64,000 bases of DNA from Glycine soja (GCF_004193775.1 NC_041005.1:5644501-5708500); one strand, 5' to 3'; positions 48,554 to 62,400 are shown, numbered from the stretch's first letter. Numbers and translations are program-made. Notes: generated from the letters alone by a model not told the origin.

Positions 48554-51500
48554 CTAGTTCAACCGAAACCCCTCCAGTCCCAAATTTGCAGTTAGCCACC
48601 TGCAAACTTCATCAGTCTCTTCAGGGACTGTATAGTGACCCAACCTGCAAAGCAAGAATATATTATTCATTAGACTAATGTCATCCGCAAATATGACAGT
48701 AATAATCTTTGCAGAATAAAGAAGAATACCCATTGTAGCTCCTAAATATAAGATTCTGGAATCCTGATGAACTTAAGGTCACTGCAGACCTCTCCCCATG
48801 TTCATATGCAACCACATCATCACCTGCAATAACAATTTAAGTATTGATCAGGAATAAAATCAGGTCCATCCTGCATGACTGAAGATTTTATCATACAACT
48901 TTGAAGTCTTAACTACAACACAAGATGAAACCAAAGAATATTTTGGCTACTAGTACTAACTAGAACATTTGTCAAAGAATGAACATTTGTCAAAAAAAAG
49001 TTGAACCAATTTGTAAAGAATGAACTAATTTTTTTTAGAAGTTCTGATAATTCACATTTGTCAAAAAGTTGAACCAAATGAAGATCTTGGCATGGTAAAT
49101 AAAAGAATCAGCGAATTTCAGACTGGTAATTGCAACATGTGGTCAGTCAGGACAAACTCAAGCAAGGTGTTCACTTCCCAGACAGTATTAAGTTTAGGTC
49201 AAGAGTCTTGACCAATAACTCCTACAAGGCATTTCTTTGTTTTTTTGTGCCTAAGAGTTATTATTGACCAGGGCAGAACTACAGATTATTGACGCCTTCC
49301 AAAAAAAAAAAAAACTACAGATTATTGACCAGAGAAAGAATAAAACTAGAATCTCAACTTTGATATACATGTATTAAGAAAGATGTTTAATTCTGAATTA
49401 TTGTCTTATTGATTAGAAAAACAAAACTTGTCTGCAGGCCAACTAAGTGGAAACTGGAAAGGAAAAGATTCCCAATAATAACAATTTAAATTTTAAGCTA
49501 TAATGATAAATGATAGAACTTATGAATACCTCTTCCATGGCAGAGAAATAAGGGCAACGATGCTGCACGCCTTATGCCATCACGTGATCGTTCAATTTGG
49601 TTTTTCAAGGTCCTGGATCAATTAGAAGCTTCTGAGTGGATTATATAATGTATAGCTCTTTACATATTCACTATGACAAATGGTAGAAACCAAACCTTGA
49701 ACAAGGAAGCCAGCCACTTAAAGAAACAATAGCACTTAAGTTGATAGGGTAAATGTTTCCATTACCATAGTGCCCCAAAACATGGCATGTAGCTGAGTAT
49801 AGTGCAGTTGCAGCACCCATACTGAAGCCCCCAATACCAAGTTTGACTGTACAGTAAACAGTAGTATTTAAGTCAAATCACTAGCAACTTGAGTTTAGTT
49901 AAAAGTTAAAACATTCCCATGAATACAATATAAATGTAATAACTGGCTTTGCTCTAATTTATTAATTAACTAAATACTACTTCAATAACTTCACTCAATA
50001 TGTAGAAGTATATAAATCTAAACATCTTATTGATGGCAAATGTGGAAAGTTATTTCAACGGCTCAGGAAAACTTTATGGACTTTTAAGCTTGCAATTTTT
50101 TCTTGTTATACCATCATACAAGATTCTGTGCGGCTGAATAGAAATTAGAAAGTAATTTTCTGTTGCTACTGAAGCATACATCTAAACAAGTTCTTGTGGT
50201 TTTCTTAACAAAAATGCTCTATCTCTTTTTCCCAAAGTCTCAAACAAGTATGCATGTAATTAGACAGTACTCACGGTATGAATACTTGCCAAAGGATAAT
50301 CAATAGAGTGAATTTCTCTACGGGACAACTATAATACCATATTGAATTTTTAAATGGAATCTACAAAACAAAAATAGTTTAGAACATACATGATTACTTC
50401 TATAATCTTCAAATCTTGTTTTATAATTTCATTGAACACTTGAAATATAGGAGAACCCTTTTATTTTCACTCTACATTAACATAAGCAATAGCTCACATC
50501 ATGTACCCAGCCATATAAGGCTTAGGAGAAACAGATTAAAAGTTAGCAACTGTTTGTAGGGAGATGTATTCTGTATTTGTGATCTTAGAGACTAATATAA
50601 CAGTTTCTGTTACGACATTTCCTATTACCAATTTAGTTAACGTGGTGAATTGGGAATGGATCCTCTCATGTTCAAATTTCACATGACAAGATCATGTGCA
50701 AGTTTTGTGTCAATCTCTCTCATGATGGATATTAAATAAATGGGGCCCTATAAAAATTAATAAGGTGAAAGACACATACAAAACTTGTACATGACCTATC
50801 ATGTCATGAGAGGATCCTTTCCTGTAGTTAATCATACCATCAAGCAAAAAAACTATGGCAGATCATATCAATGAGTTTCTCAAGTGATCATGGAAAACCT
50901 ACTATTTGGAGGCTCTGTTGACAAAAGATTGGCAACGTGTGCTGCAGAAGCATCTAACCCCTCCAAATCACTAGGAGCTTCTTCTGAAATCTCCCCAGCA
51001 TCAAACCCTGGTAGAGATGCCTCAATCAAATTAGACTGTTCTTGACAGTTAAAAACAAGTTGACATTATAGTCCTATACTGAATATACAGTAAGTTAGCA
51101 AAGAACACTACATATATCACTGCAGTGTAGAAGCAAATTTTGTAGTAAAAAAGAAAATAGTCAGAGAACAATGGTGTTTTCGAGTGAACACAGTAGAATT
51201 TCAAGCATTGAATCTTACAAGCAGTGCAAGGAAATCCACCAAATAAGGCTACAGGCCGTGTAGGAGCAGTTGGGCAAATCCATTTAATCTGTAACATAAA
51301 TTTCAAGAAAATAAATGGCAACTGATTATCAAGTACACGTGCTTTCCAAATATTGCATACTAGCATGTGGTGAAACATCAGCTGTGCAGTAGCTACTGAA
51401 AAAATTACAAAGTATGCTTATTCTTACATTTGGAAGAGGAAGAGTTTCCAAGAGTTGGGACCAGCTGCAAAACAAAATAAAATCCATTTTATTCACCATA

Positions 51501-52745
51501 GGCTAATCTGGAACTTGTCAACTAGCTATACAAACAAGTTAAAGTAAAAAATATTAGAACTATTTATGAGCTAAGAGTTCTGCTAGTACAGATTAAATAC
51601 ACATTAGAATTATATCACCCCTACCTAATTTTGGGACCACGTATTAATAAATGGCATAATTTGTATTATATGAATATGAATATAAGCACTAATCAACTTG
51701 ATTTCAAAATTATGAAAATCAAGAGTTTATTACTTAAGCATCGGGTCTATATGTATCCTTTGGTGATTAGTATCTACATGCCTTTAAGTTTTGGTAACAA
51801 CACAGACAGTGATGTGGTCCCCTTTCTATTTTTTGGCACATAAAAACTCAGAGTCAAGGTTTCCTTTACTGCAAACTTTCAAGCTAGAAAATGAAATAAA
51901 ATGAATTTTATAGTACTTTTTTGGTTGGCAGTACCTTTGTGTCATCCCACCAAATCAAATTGGCAAGAATCTTCCAAAAGAGGATATGGAGTCTAGGAAC
52001 TTATTAAATAAACAAACATCACCAGGAGAGGACAAGATATTGACATTCCCTTACTCCATTAAATTTATTAAAAGAAAACACATCCACCACCACCATTTCA
52101 TTGAAGGCATATTCTCAAGCATGAGAAGGTATCCACTCAATTAAGTTAGCCAGTGAAAAACGAGTAACCTATACAAATATAAAATTCCAAACATCACCAA
52201 CTCCAAACTGTTCAACCATGCAAAAATTGACAAGGACAGACATTGAGAAAATACATGGCAGTTTATTGCTGTGAGTACAATGAGTTTTTCAAAATACAAA
52301 CTTTTAATTCCATTTGCCAACCAGCTCAAAAAGTAGAAAACTTTTCCCTTAAATAAATCTCCAGATGTATTCCAATTCTAATAAAGATAGCATCCCTCAT
52401 TAAACCATAACTGCATAAGATATTCATGTTATATTGTTATCAATGTACCTTGAGCCATTATCACCAAGGCCATGTAGCCAAACTATAGTTGCCTGGTGTT
52501 TCCCTTTAGGTCTGACCACATGGGTCCTTCCAAACTCAAATGTCCTTCTAGAAGATCCACTACCTGAAACATGGCAGCAATAAAGTTCATTTAAAAAATG
52601 CCAGAAATCCTAGATGATAGAGTTGCTAGAAAGGTTCACTAGTAAATCAATAAATGTAGTGTGCATATGTAGGGCAATGAAGATGGCATGAAAATGTGGA
52701 ATCACAAAACTGACCAGAACTCATTGAGGAGCCACTGTAGCTCAT
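48554..52745 (-). CDS. Acyl-protein thioesterase / carboxylesterase (alpha/beta hydrolase)
   Basis: Nine exons: 52715-52745, 52449-52563, 51428-51464, 51219-51288, 50903-51007, 49696-49846, 49530-49612, 48730-48823 and 48554-48644. They total 777 nt, 258 aa, in phase. The fold is shown by TIVWLHGLGDNGSRSWSQLL (about 35-54), the nucleophile elbow GIGGFSMGAA (catalytic Ser), the acid LFLCHGRGDDVVAYEHG (Asp) and SYNGLGHYTVPEE (His), the full Ser-Asp-His triad. Length matches plant acyl-protein thioesterase 2-like and SOBER1/TIPSY1-type proteins, which deacylate S-acylated proteins or small esters in the cytosol. The extra stretch between exons 4 and 6 (EISEEAPSDLEGLDASAAHV) is usual for the plant subgroup. 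The start is the only ATG giving MSYSGSS ahead of the conserved exon. A 5'UTR intron is likely upstream, since a spliceable tgcag precedes the leader near 52800. Confidence 0.92.
50652..50822. mobile_element. MITE in an intron of the thioesterase gene
   Basis: The left arm (ggaatggatcctctcatg ... tgtgcaagttttgtgt) is matched by the reverse complement of the right arm (ggaaaggatcctctcatg ... tgtacaagttttgtatgtgt). That is about 60-bp inverted arms around a short AT-rich loop, inside the 1.06-kb intron 49847-50902. The flanks tagttaa (50632-50641 region and 50824-50831) may be a target duplication. No coding capacity. Confidence 0.7.
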
Positions 52746-53219
52746 ATTTTCCACTCAAAAAATGCTCACTCAGGTCTGCCACAATGCTTAAGATGAGCTT
52801 CTGCAATGAAGAGCACCAACAACATCAATCTCTATTTATAACCAAATGTGAGGGTGGCAAAGGAAAAGAATAATATCAATGAATCTGCATCAGCTACCCT
52901 GCTTACAGCACTAGCCAAAACCTCGTTGAAAATTGACAGAAAGTGAAAGGCACTCAAGAAAAGGAGATAGAAACATAAGGAGCCAAAAAAACTTCTTTAA
53001 AAAAAAAGTCTTAACCCTTTTATGAACAAGAATCCACAGCCAATGTAGCACAGAATGCAGAGAAGGAGCCAAGGTAAGTATTTTACTTTGTAACACACAG
53101 AGAATAAGATTGGAGAATCTATTCTCGTGGAAATTGAGTAAAGCGAGGAAAGCACTTGGCCTAAGAAAACAAGAAGAATATTTGGTTATTAAAAAATCCT
53201 TTTTTTTAGCATTTGCCAT

Positions 53220-56200
53220 CTTGAATTTTCCAAAAGATATAATGTGCGAAATGGCATTAAGTGAATGAAGTTGAAAGTTTCACTTTGGAATTATGACATT
53301 CATACTTGGTGGTATGAACTTGCTGGTATATTTCTCTTTTTGTATAATATATATACCAGAATCTTACATAAAAAAGAAATTGAAAGTAAAAAGAAGATTG
53401 AAAGGTTAAAAGGAAATGGAAAAGTGAACAAAGTTTTGTTCTTTGCACAAACCTAAACAACTCAAGCTGGTGAGAAACAAACTCAAAAAAGCATAAGGGC
53501 TTTTTCCTTTTCACCTTGATTTGTCTTTGTTGGCTTCTTCGTTCCCACGACTTTCCCTCCGCTCTTTTTGTTTTGTTACTTCACTCTTCACTCTTCACTC
53601 TTCACTCTTCACTCTTACACAACACAAAGCCCCAAGCATACAGCTGCTTGTTTTCTTACAACCTTTTGTTGACCATAATGCCCCTAACTCGGTACTCATC
53701 ATCACATTCACACTCTAAACAAGAGACCCTAAATTTGGTCTTTAGGTTTGAATAATTTTTTGGTCATGGTAAGGTGCTTTTCATTTTACTCTTTTTTATT
53801 TTAGTTTTTTAAAGTTGAAGTTTTTTGTTTTAGTTATTGTTCTCATCTAACAGCATTAATTGATTGGTGATGTAAATGTTGGTTGACACAACATATATAT
53901 GTGTATTCTTTTTTTAGTAAATTAATTTTTAAATCATTAATAAGTTAATCTTACTGTTTTGAATAAATAACAACTAAAAAACTATTATTTTAAATCACTT
54001 ATTATTTAACATTGTTACTTAATATCAACAACTTATAATTTAAATGACTAAAAAAAATTCATCTATGAAGATCAAAAGGTTATTTAACCTTTATTTATTA
54101 CTATGAAATTTTGATAAAAAATGATTAATTTAATTAAGATCCAATAATATAAAAAACAAAATTGAGTCAATCCAATTTATTTGCCTAATATATTAAATTT
54201 ATTATTATGTTTAGTTATATTATATTGAATTTTTAAAAATAAAACTATAATAAAAATATATTAGTATTTTTAACTTATACATTGCATCAAATAAATGCTT
54301 TATATAATTAAAATTTATAACTAATAAATATTTGTTAATATATAACTTATATTATAATTAAAATTAATGATAAATATATTTTTTTAGTATATCTAAAGTA
54401 CATTAAAAGTTTATCAACTTTTGTCGTTTTCTGAAACAGAAATCTTCGATATTCATTTTTTCAAGGTTGATTGTTGAAAGGTAAAGCAGGTTTCATCCCA
54501 CCAGGGCGCGGAAAAAGCATACGCTTGTTGGTTTTTCATTATGCATTACAAAGTAAAAAGTATTACATAAGATAAATGAAATAATAAAAAGAAATAAGTA
54601 TTATCATATTATAAAATTAATATATGAATGCTATCACTCTTATCAATTTATCAAAAATTTATACCTGGTTTTTACTTTCTTTATTGTTAATTAATCTCTG
54701 GCTGCTAATATTTTTTTACTGAATAAGTTTTATTTTTACAATTGAAATCTTACACATAAAAATGATGAGTTTGCCATCTGTAAAGATATATCTTATAAAA
54801 TGAGTTTAAGTTTGATACGTGTGTAAAGATTTGTACGTTATCAATTAATTAAAAATCATTCTAGCTAATACAACTTTTAAAATTAATTATCACAAAAGTT
54901 AATTATTTTACCATAAATGATAATTATATATATTATGTTATAATGCATTCCAATTAAATTTTTATAAAATATATTTAATTTTATGAAGTTTATTGTAATG
55001 CTAAGACTTTAAGATGATGTCATCTTTTTACTTACAAGCCTCTCTTATTTGGATATAAAACCTTTAAATGATTTTTTTTTAATTCTCACTTGTATTAAGT
55101 TAATGCAGAACTGTTACGTACAACAATTAGATAATGTGCAAAACCATTTCTGGCCTTATCTTGCTAATGTGCAGCAAATTTCATTGAAGCTTTTATTAAC
55201 CTGTGTTACAGGATATCCTGTAATTAACAACCTGTTCTGAGTTTGAAGTTACATAGCATTTTTCTCATATATCAAATATAAAGTACCCGCAAATATTCAT
55301 TTTCTCTTTCAGAAAAATGGAATCTCATTTATAAAAATTGTACAAGCTTTTTAAGTAGTTAACTCAGGCCAAGCCCCATAAATCAGTAAAAGGAGAATAT
55401 CGAAGTTAACCAAAACCAAAGAAATAAAAATTCATTGCGAGTGATTTGAATAGCTGGCGTAAAGCAAGCAAAGACATTCTTGCCTTCTTCTGCATCAATT
55501 AATTATTTTTTAATAACCTAAACCTAGTGTATTCATCGTGTAACATATAAATATAAATTAAATACCATCACTGTCTCAGAACATTTCAAAAGTAGAAATT
55601 CTAGCTAGTATTTTTAAATGGCATGTGTCGGGCATCTATAGAGATTTTAAAATTAAAACTATTATTGATATTCTGTATGCCACTTACACAAGTTCAGACA
55701 TATTTTATTGGTCTCAAAATTAATATTCAAAACAACATTAAGATATTGCTTTCTCAGTGGGCTAGGGTAGAGAAAGCTGTGAGGTAGGCTTCAAAAAAGT
55801 TATTACGGGATGTTGCTGCTTTGCTGTAGAATATATTGGATGTTTGTTGGACAACTTTTATAACTTCGGAGAGTATATTTTTATATAGCTATTTTAATTT
55901 TAAAGTCAAAGACTTACTTTATTTATTTAAAGAAAAAAAAGTGAAGATTTATAATTATTAATTAGAAAAATTAAATAAATATTTGTTATACATATTTTTG
56001 TTTTTAATCATAATTGAGTCGTTAATTTTTTTAGTTAATAATTATATTTTTTAAAGCGAATACCTTGCATAGCGTTGATGCCTTTAGGCTGAACAGGCGA
56101 TTGCATAAGATCTAATAATCCACGGTTCCGAAAACAAAAATTATGTACTTCAAGATATTATCTATTGACAATTTAAAATATTAGTCATGAGATTTGATAT

Positions 56201-57512
56201 TTAGTTTTAAAATTTGTATTAATTTTTTTTACACATTAAATTAATCTAGTTATTCTATCCAATAAAACAAAAAACACACCGAAAAAATATACAACAAAAA
56301 GTTGATGGAAAAGAGCTGCGAAAACTCACATGAAAGAGCAATGGGAGGTAAGGAGTTTGAAGATGAGGATGTGGGGGTGTTAAGAGAGTGAGTCGGAGAG
56401 TAGTGGGGAGGGAAGGGGAAAGTTTTTTTAAAAGGGAAGAAGTGCGAACAGAAGGGTAATTTGGACACTAAGAAAATTAAAAAAATATTGAGAAGTGTGA
56501 AGAGTAAAAGATATGGTGCAAATAGAAACCTATTAACCAAAGTTGCCGTAGAAAAAAATATTAAATTACAAGGGTCAAGAAGGCCTAGGTAAGGTCCCGC
56601 ATTACCCACGGTAGTAACTTGTTATTTTGGATAGATTGGCCATGAAATTAGTACTTATGTTCTAATCATTTTAGTTGTTAAGATTTTACAAAAGTTATTT
56701 TAGTCTCTGAAATTATAAACATAAATCGTTTTAGTTATTACTATAATTTCGGAGGTTAAAATGATTGTCAATTAAATTAATTAATATTTTTACATTAATA
56801 TTCGTAATTTTAGGAACCAAACAAGTAAAATACATGGATACATGTAACTTATATTGAATTATATTATATTATATATCTTTTTGTACAAGATCAGTTAAAC
56901 TTTCATAACAATTATAATGCATAATTTACTAATTGAGGAAGGCGAGGATAAAGAAATGAGCTTTAAATTTGAAAAAATTATTAGATGATCTTAAACTACC
57001 ACTGATTTATGATTTCAATTAATTTCTATATCACATGTAATCAAATGTTATTGATTATTTTCTCTTCAATTAAAAAACTTAAATACGTTGAACATAGAAA
57101 TTGGTTTATAAATAGATGATGATTTAGATGTATGGGTGTGTGTGAGTTAAGTACATGTAGTAATGAGAAATTAAAACACAGGTAAAAATTGAACCATTCA
57201 ATCCAATTCAAAAATTACATTTTATTGGATCAAATTGGATTGGATTTTTTGAAAAAATGATTCAAACCGAATCATTTGTTATTTTAATTTTTTGATCAAA
57301 TAACTTTGGGTTCAAAATCAATCCAAACTAATCCACAACCAACCTACCATATATTAGCCTAACATATTTGTATCACCCAACAACCCTGCAAATTAACGAA
57401 ATGATTAACTTATGAATTAGATCAAAAGTTAAACAACTAATATTATTATGATCTCAATTAATTTTTCGATCAAGTATTATTAATTCTTTGTGCTAAGTTA
57501 AAAATTTTGAAG
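53220..57512. other. Intergenic region between thioesterase and ARM-repeat genes
   Basis: The first few hundred bases are the thioesterase promoter/leader, including a 7-bp tandem repeat. The remainder is AT-rich without a recognisable gene. A 119-codon minus-strand frame at 56250-56609 has a low-complexity Phe/Leu/Ser-rich translation and no domain I recognise. A short hairpin around tttagtctctgaaattata lies at about 56695-56770. Confidence 0.5.
53580..53616. repeat. (TCACTCT)5 tandem repeat in the thioesterase upstream region
   Basis: Five perfect copies of a 7-bp unit, within CT-rich sequence about 840 bp upstream of the thioesterase start codon. Pyrimidine-rich repeats are frequent in plant leaders and promoters. 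Confidence 0.9.
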
Positions 57513-58430
57513 TTAACCATGCAGGGAGCAAGCTTCCATATCAGAGTCCAAGCTCAGCTTTGCCATCTTCTTCATCAAGAAATCCGCCTTGTCTCGAACT
57601 CTCACGGAACCCCTGACACAAAGATCAGCCAACACGGATGAAAATTCGGACAACATCAAAGCCTCCATGGCACAATCTTCACTGTCATCAAAAAGGCGAA
57701 TAAGGATATCAGCTGCACCCTCCTTACTCAACAAGGACCTCCCTTTCATCACACTCAGCATTGCCTTAACAATCTCATCCGTTCTCTTTAAACCATTCAA
57801 CCCTTCATCAAACCTCGCAAGGAGACTAAGAACAGCAAGAGAAGTTCCAGCCAAGTCCTCATTATCAGTGCCCTTCGCAACTCGAAGTAGCACTGGCACT
57901 GCCCCAGCTCTCACGGCCAAAGTGCAATTTCCATGAAAATGAACAAGCTCAGCCAAAGAACTCAAAAGGTGGTGTGCATCATGAGAACCTTCAATGGCTT
58001 TCACTAGCAACTGAACTGTGCCTGCCACCCCAAATTTGGCCTTGTTTTTGTCATGCATGGCCAAGCTGCAAATCAGCGAGGAGGCCAATTTGGAGGAATC
58101 AAGGGAACTTGTTGAGGTGATGAGGGAATTGAGGTAGTGAATGGTTTCCATGTCAGCAAGAGATTGCTTCAAATCAGGATTGAGGGATAGGTTGAAGAGG
58201 GTTAACAAGGAAAGTGTCTGGATGACAGGGGAGGAAGAGTTTGTTAGCGAGGCTAATGTTGGGATGGCATTATCTGTTTGAGCTAGCATGGTTCTGTTTT
58301 GGGGACTAACCTTGGTGATGGAAGCCAACGTTTGAAGAGCTTTCTCCTGAACTTCAATTGAGTCTGATTGAACCAGGGATAGACATTCAGTAATAGTGTC
58401 AACAACACGGGATACTGATGATACTGACAT
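57513..58430 (-). CDS. Armadillo-repeat protein, intronless
   Basis: A single exon encodes 305 aa from ATG 58430. The protein is almost entirely helical armadillo-type repeats, recognisable by patterns such as EVQEKALQTLASITKVSPQN, VIQTLSLLTLFNLSLNPD, ASSLICSLAMHDKNKAKFGV, AGAVPVLLRVAKG and KEGAADILIRLFDDSEDCAM. It resembles the ARM domain of plant U-box E3 ligases (PUB4-like annotations), but no U-box is present, so E3 activity is not supported. It is more likely an ARM adaptor. The frame stays open upstream to another ATG at 58553 (41 more residues). 58430 is preferred because the MSVSSVSRVVDTITECLSLV start leads straight into the first repeat and the upstream residues look untranslated. 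Function unknown. Confidence 0.85.
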   Translation of the reverse strand: MSVSSVSRVVDTITECLSLVQSDSIEVQEKALQTLASITKVSPQNRTMLAQTDNAIPTLASLTNSSSPVIQTLSLLTLFNLSLNPDLKQSLADMETIHYLNSLITSTSSLDSSKLASSLICSLAMHDKNKAKFGVAGTVQLLVKAIEGSHDAHHLLSSLAELVHFHGNCTLAVRAGAVPVLLRVAKGTDNEDLAGTSLAVLSLLARFDEGLNGLKRTDEIVKAMLSVMKGRSLLSKEGAADILIRLFDDSEDCAMEALMLSEFSSVLADLCVRGSVRVRDKADFLMKKMAKLSLDSDMEACSLHG

Positions 58431-58629
58431 ATTTTTAGGCTTACAGCTTTCAACCACACCAAACTTGTGGTCTTTTGAAGGGAAGTATTTAAAAAGCTTG
58501 AACGTAAACTGTACATCTTTGGTTATGTAAATTATGTGTATAGATAGTTTCAATGTTCTATTAGCATTGGGAATTGCTTCACTTCTTAGGTTTTTGTCCT
58601 ACTCTTGGGTGTTCTGGCACATTCAATCT

Positions 58630-58636
58630 ATATATT
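58630..58636 (-). promoter_or_regulatory. Candidate TATA box for the ARM-repeat gene
   Basis: A tatata core on the minus strand lies about 200 bp upstream of the chosen start. A CACGTG hexamer, within the near-palindromic cgtgcgcacgtg, lies further up at 58892-58897. Confidence 0.35.
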
Positions 58637-59457
58637 TGTCCCTTCTCATTGGCAGGGAACGGGATTAGGGAGATCGGCTGAGAACTCATGCTATAAGTGG
58701 TTATAACTCGGGCCTCGGGGAGAATCAAAACCTCCAACAAAACTATCCACTTGATTGAATAATCTAATGTGGAAGTGTTCTAAGAATCTGTTTGGAATAC
58801 CAAAATCATGTCTGAGTGAGCTACAAGAGACTGGTTTTCGCCCCAATTATGGTTCAGCACTTTCCTTTCCAATCGAAAATTGGAACGTGCGCACGTGATG
58901 TGAATTTGACCTATATGCCAGTTTAAACTGTTGATATTATTTTTCAATTTCAAATCCTTTTAATACTTTTAAATTTCAAGAAAGCAATGAAACTTTTTTC
59001 GCATTTATATTAGAAAAGATTACAAGAATATTATAATTTAATTGAAACGCACAAATGCCCAGATTTACAATTCTTTTTAATCTTGGAGGGGAGGTATAAA
59101 AATGGTCTAGCGAAGCGACCTGATTTTATAAATTCAAACTCAAATGCTGGTCGTAACCAACCAAGCATAAGTAGAGCAACAGCATCCGAGTCTCCGATTC
59201 CAACAAATACCGCAACAACTTCACAACCAAGGCTGCATCCTAATGTCATAAGTACCGTCTATTGTCTTAACTTATTCTAGGACTAGAATATTTCAAGTTT
59301 TCAACATGCCATTGCTGTCTATAAAGGGGGGAAAACGATTGTCATTCACGAATTCCATCAAGCAATGCAGGTGGTGAAGTTCAAAAATTGAAGCCTGCAG
59401 CTCATTGAAGATTACAGTAACCCAAAGCCCTCCGCACCACATATTTCACCTTTCACG
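58637..59457. other. Spacer between the ARM gene and the cyclophilin 3' end
   Basis: This is the promoter side of the ARM gene and the 3' flank of the SR-cyclophilin. No gene is seen. The short frames at 59031-59280 on both strands show no family resemblance. Confidence 0.5.
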
Positions 59458-62400
59458 TTAGTATGGAGAACCATCGCCATATGAGACCAAGCCTTGCTTT
59501 CCATCAGGGCTTCTGGACGATGACCTGGACCTGCTGTCTCTACTTGCTCTTGGCGGAGACTCCACGGATGACCTGGACCTAGACCGGGATTTTGATGGAC
59601 TCCTGCTCCGAGAAGAAGATGCATGCCTCTCCACACGAGAGGGGCGGGATCTATCAACTAGGGAACGACTGCGAACCGGGCTCCTACTTCGGCTATATCG
59701 TCGGGCTCGATATCGTGGACTGCGTGAAACAGATGGCGTCCTGCTCCTCCTGCTTCGATACCTACATACAGGTTTTCAAATAATCATGCTGCTAACATTA
59801 TCGAGAACACAATGACAGAGAACTAAAATGGCATTAAAAATCTCCAATGAAAAAATTCATGATAAGAATTAAGAAAGATACAAATAAAATAAGATACAGT
59901 AATATAACTTATAAAAAGCAAATATTATGATGCCAGGAAAACAAAACCTTGGGGGAGTTCTTCCACGTGGTGGTGGGCTCCTGAAACGCCTAGGGGAAAA
60001 CCTTCTGTAAGTAGAATATCTGAGGACAAAATGTTAAAATGCTTATTCTGACATTCAATTCTTGAATCTCAATAACATTTTAGGGCAAAAAAAATACTAG
60101 AAAGTAAACAAAATATTACCTGTCCCGGTCATTTCTTCCATTGTAGCGGTATGACCTCACAGGAGACCGAGAGGGGGTTCTATACCTTCTTGCATAAGAG
60201 TATCTTTCACTGAAACCTCTTCCCCTTCTGATACGCTTTGGTGAAGCATCAGGTGATACACTCCTTGACACACTCCTCCCACGAGGAGTCCTTGTCCTAT
60301 GAACAGGGCTAGGACTCCTAGAATAACTGCGGCGATTGCTTCTACTAGGTGCTCTGACCGGGCTTCGGCTGATGCTTTTCTTTGAAGGAACCCTGCCAGA
60401 GCTTCGGCTTAAACTTCTTGCAGGTGATCTAACTGGACTGCGGCTTAAACTCTTTCTCAATACTCTTACAGGGCTTTTGCTGATAATTTTTCCTGATGGT
60501 GCTCTAGGAGAACTCCTGCTCCGGTGACTTCGAGAATGGGATCTTACAGGGCTCTTGCTGACACTTCTAAGAGAACGAGTTCTCGCAGGGCTTCTACTGA
60601 CACTTCTACCATTCCTGCCTCTCACTGGGCTTCTACTGACACTTCTCCAATTCCTGCCTCTCACTGGGCTTCTACTGACACTTCTCCCATTCCTGACTCT
60701 TACTGGGCTTCTACTGACACTTCTCCCATTCCTGACTCTTACTGAGCTTCTACTGACACTTCTCCCATTCCTGACTCTCACAGGGCTTCTACTGACACTT
60801 CTCCCATTCCTGCCTCTCACAGGGCTTCTACTGACACTTCTCCCATTCCTGCCTCTCACTGGGCTTCTACTGATGCTTCTGCTTGGACTCCTGCTGATGC
60901 TTCTGGCGGGACTTCTGCTCAAACTCCTCTGTGATGGAGGAGGGCTTCTAACACTTGGACTTTTGCTCAATCTCCTTTTTGGAGTAACACTTGGGCTCTT
61001 GCTCAATCTCCTTTTTGGAGTAACACTTGGGCTCTTGCTCAATCTCGCACTCCTCCTGGGACTAATACTCATACTCTTACTGATGGGTCGCTTAGGACTC
61101 ACACTTCGACTCCTGCTCATCAACTTTCAATAAAATACCAGATCTGGAAGAAATGGTAAGCATAAGAAATAACTGAGGTGTGACTAAAGAAGAAAGTAGA
61201 CCTAGTTTTGCCTGAATGATCATCCATAACGTCAGGCTGCCTCTCTTCACTTCTGTCAGATCCATAGTCAGCTCCTCCAATGCCATTGCTGCGTTGCTCT
61301 CCGTTTTCCTTTGAGAATTTTTCCTCATTTTCTAGCATACCCACTTCCTCCTTTTCATGATGCGCAGGAGGCAAATCTTTCTCAGCAACCAAGGCAGACC
61401 TTGTTTCAGCTGCCACAAAGTACGGAAGGAGGAAGTTTCAAAAAATTGTTGTACACAACCAAGGAATCAAGCAGAAAACAAAAACGATAAAATCTTGCAA
61501 AATATTTCACTTTGTTTCATTGAATACAAAAAAAAAAAAAGGTTACAGACAGATTTATTTGAAACAATTAAATAAATTTAAAAAATTACCATTTTTCTGA
61601 GAATGATCTTTAAGCTTCAGCCCTTTATGTTGAGCACCAATACCTTCACCTTCAGAGCTACTGTCACTGTTACTCTCACTATCTGAGTCACTACCGGATT
61701 CCCTAACAACATCCAGCAGATTCAGTACCAACAATGAAAAATGAGTATGACCATGTGTGAAAAAGTTCACAACAATAATATTTTTTTAAAAGAATACCAC
61801 ATAACGAGATGATTCTTACCGACAAGAAAAAAAAAAATCATTCACAATGAAACCAGGAAAAGAGTCTACTCCTGATTGTTAAAGCACACAAATCCATGTC
61901 AAGAGCAATGAGAACAGCTAAATGCGTATAGTAACTACAACATTCATGTACGTGAGAAATAACCTACCTCGTTCATAGTGTATTCACATGAAACAATATT
62001 ACACAATAAACACAATCCAGCCTTCTTGACCTAATAATGGCTATTTTAAGTTCATCACAAACACAAAAGCAACAAGGATAGATGAATGAAATCTGAAATT
62101 CATAAATCTTAACCCAAGATTTAATCAAATATTAAGTATTAAGTGTTCAATACCTTTTTGATTTACGCTTTGATCTCTTGTCCTTTTTCCTTCGCTTCTT
62201 GTCACGACGTTTATCTCTTCTTTTTTCCCGTCTATATTTATCTTTCTTAGATCTCTTTCTCTTCCTTCGCCTGTCATCACTGGAAGAACTTATGTAAGAC
62301 GATGAGGACATATCTGACTCAGAATCACTATCAGTTTCCGAAGATTCTGTATCAGAATCTGAAGAGCTTCCTGATTTGGATGAGTAGTATTTTCTCCTTT

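Noticed and set aside
56250..56609. 119-codon minus-strand frame starting MGNAGPYLGLL
   Set aside because: Low-complexity Phe/Leu/Ser-rich translation of pyrimidine-rich DNA, with no domain recognised. Possibly repeat-derived.
61118..61123. Start codon of a stand-alone RS-rich protein
   Set aside because: The ATG lies at the splice acceptor. The exon joins in phase to the upstream cyclophilin exons.
60555..61133. 192-codon plus-strand frame rich in Leu/Pro/Thr repeats
   Set aside because: It is the antisense shadow of the SR-cyclophilin RS repeats. The sense strand has family homology and spliced continuity.
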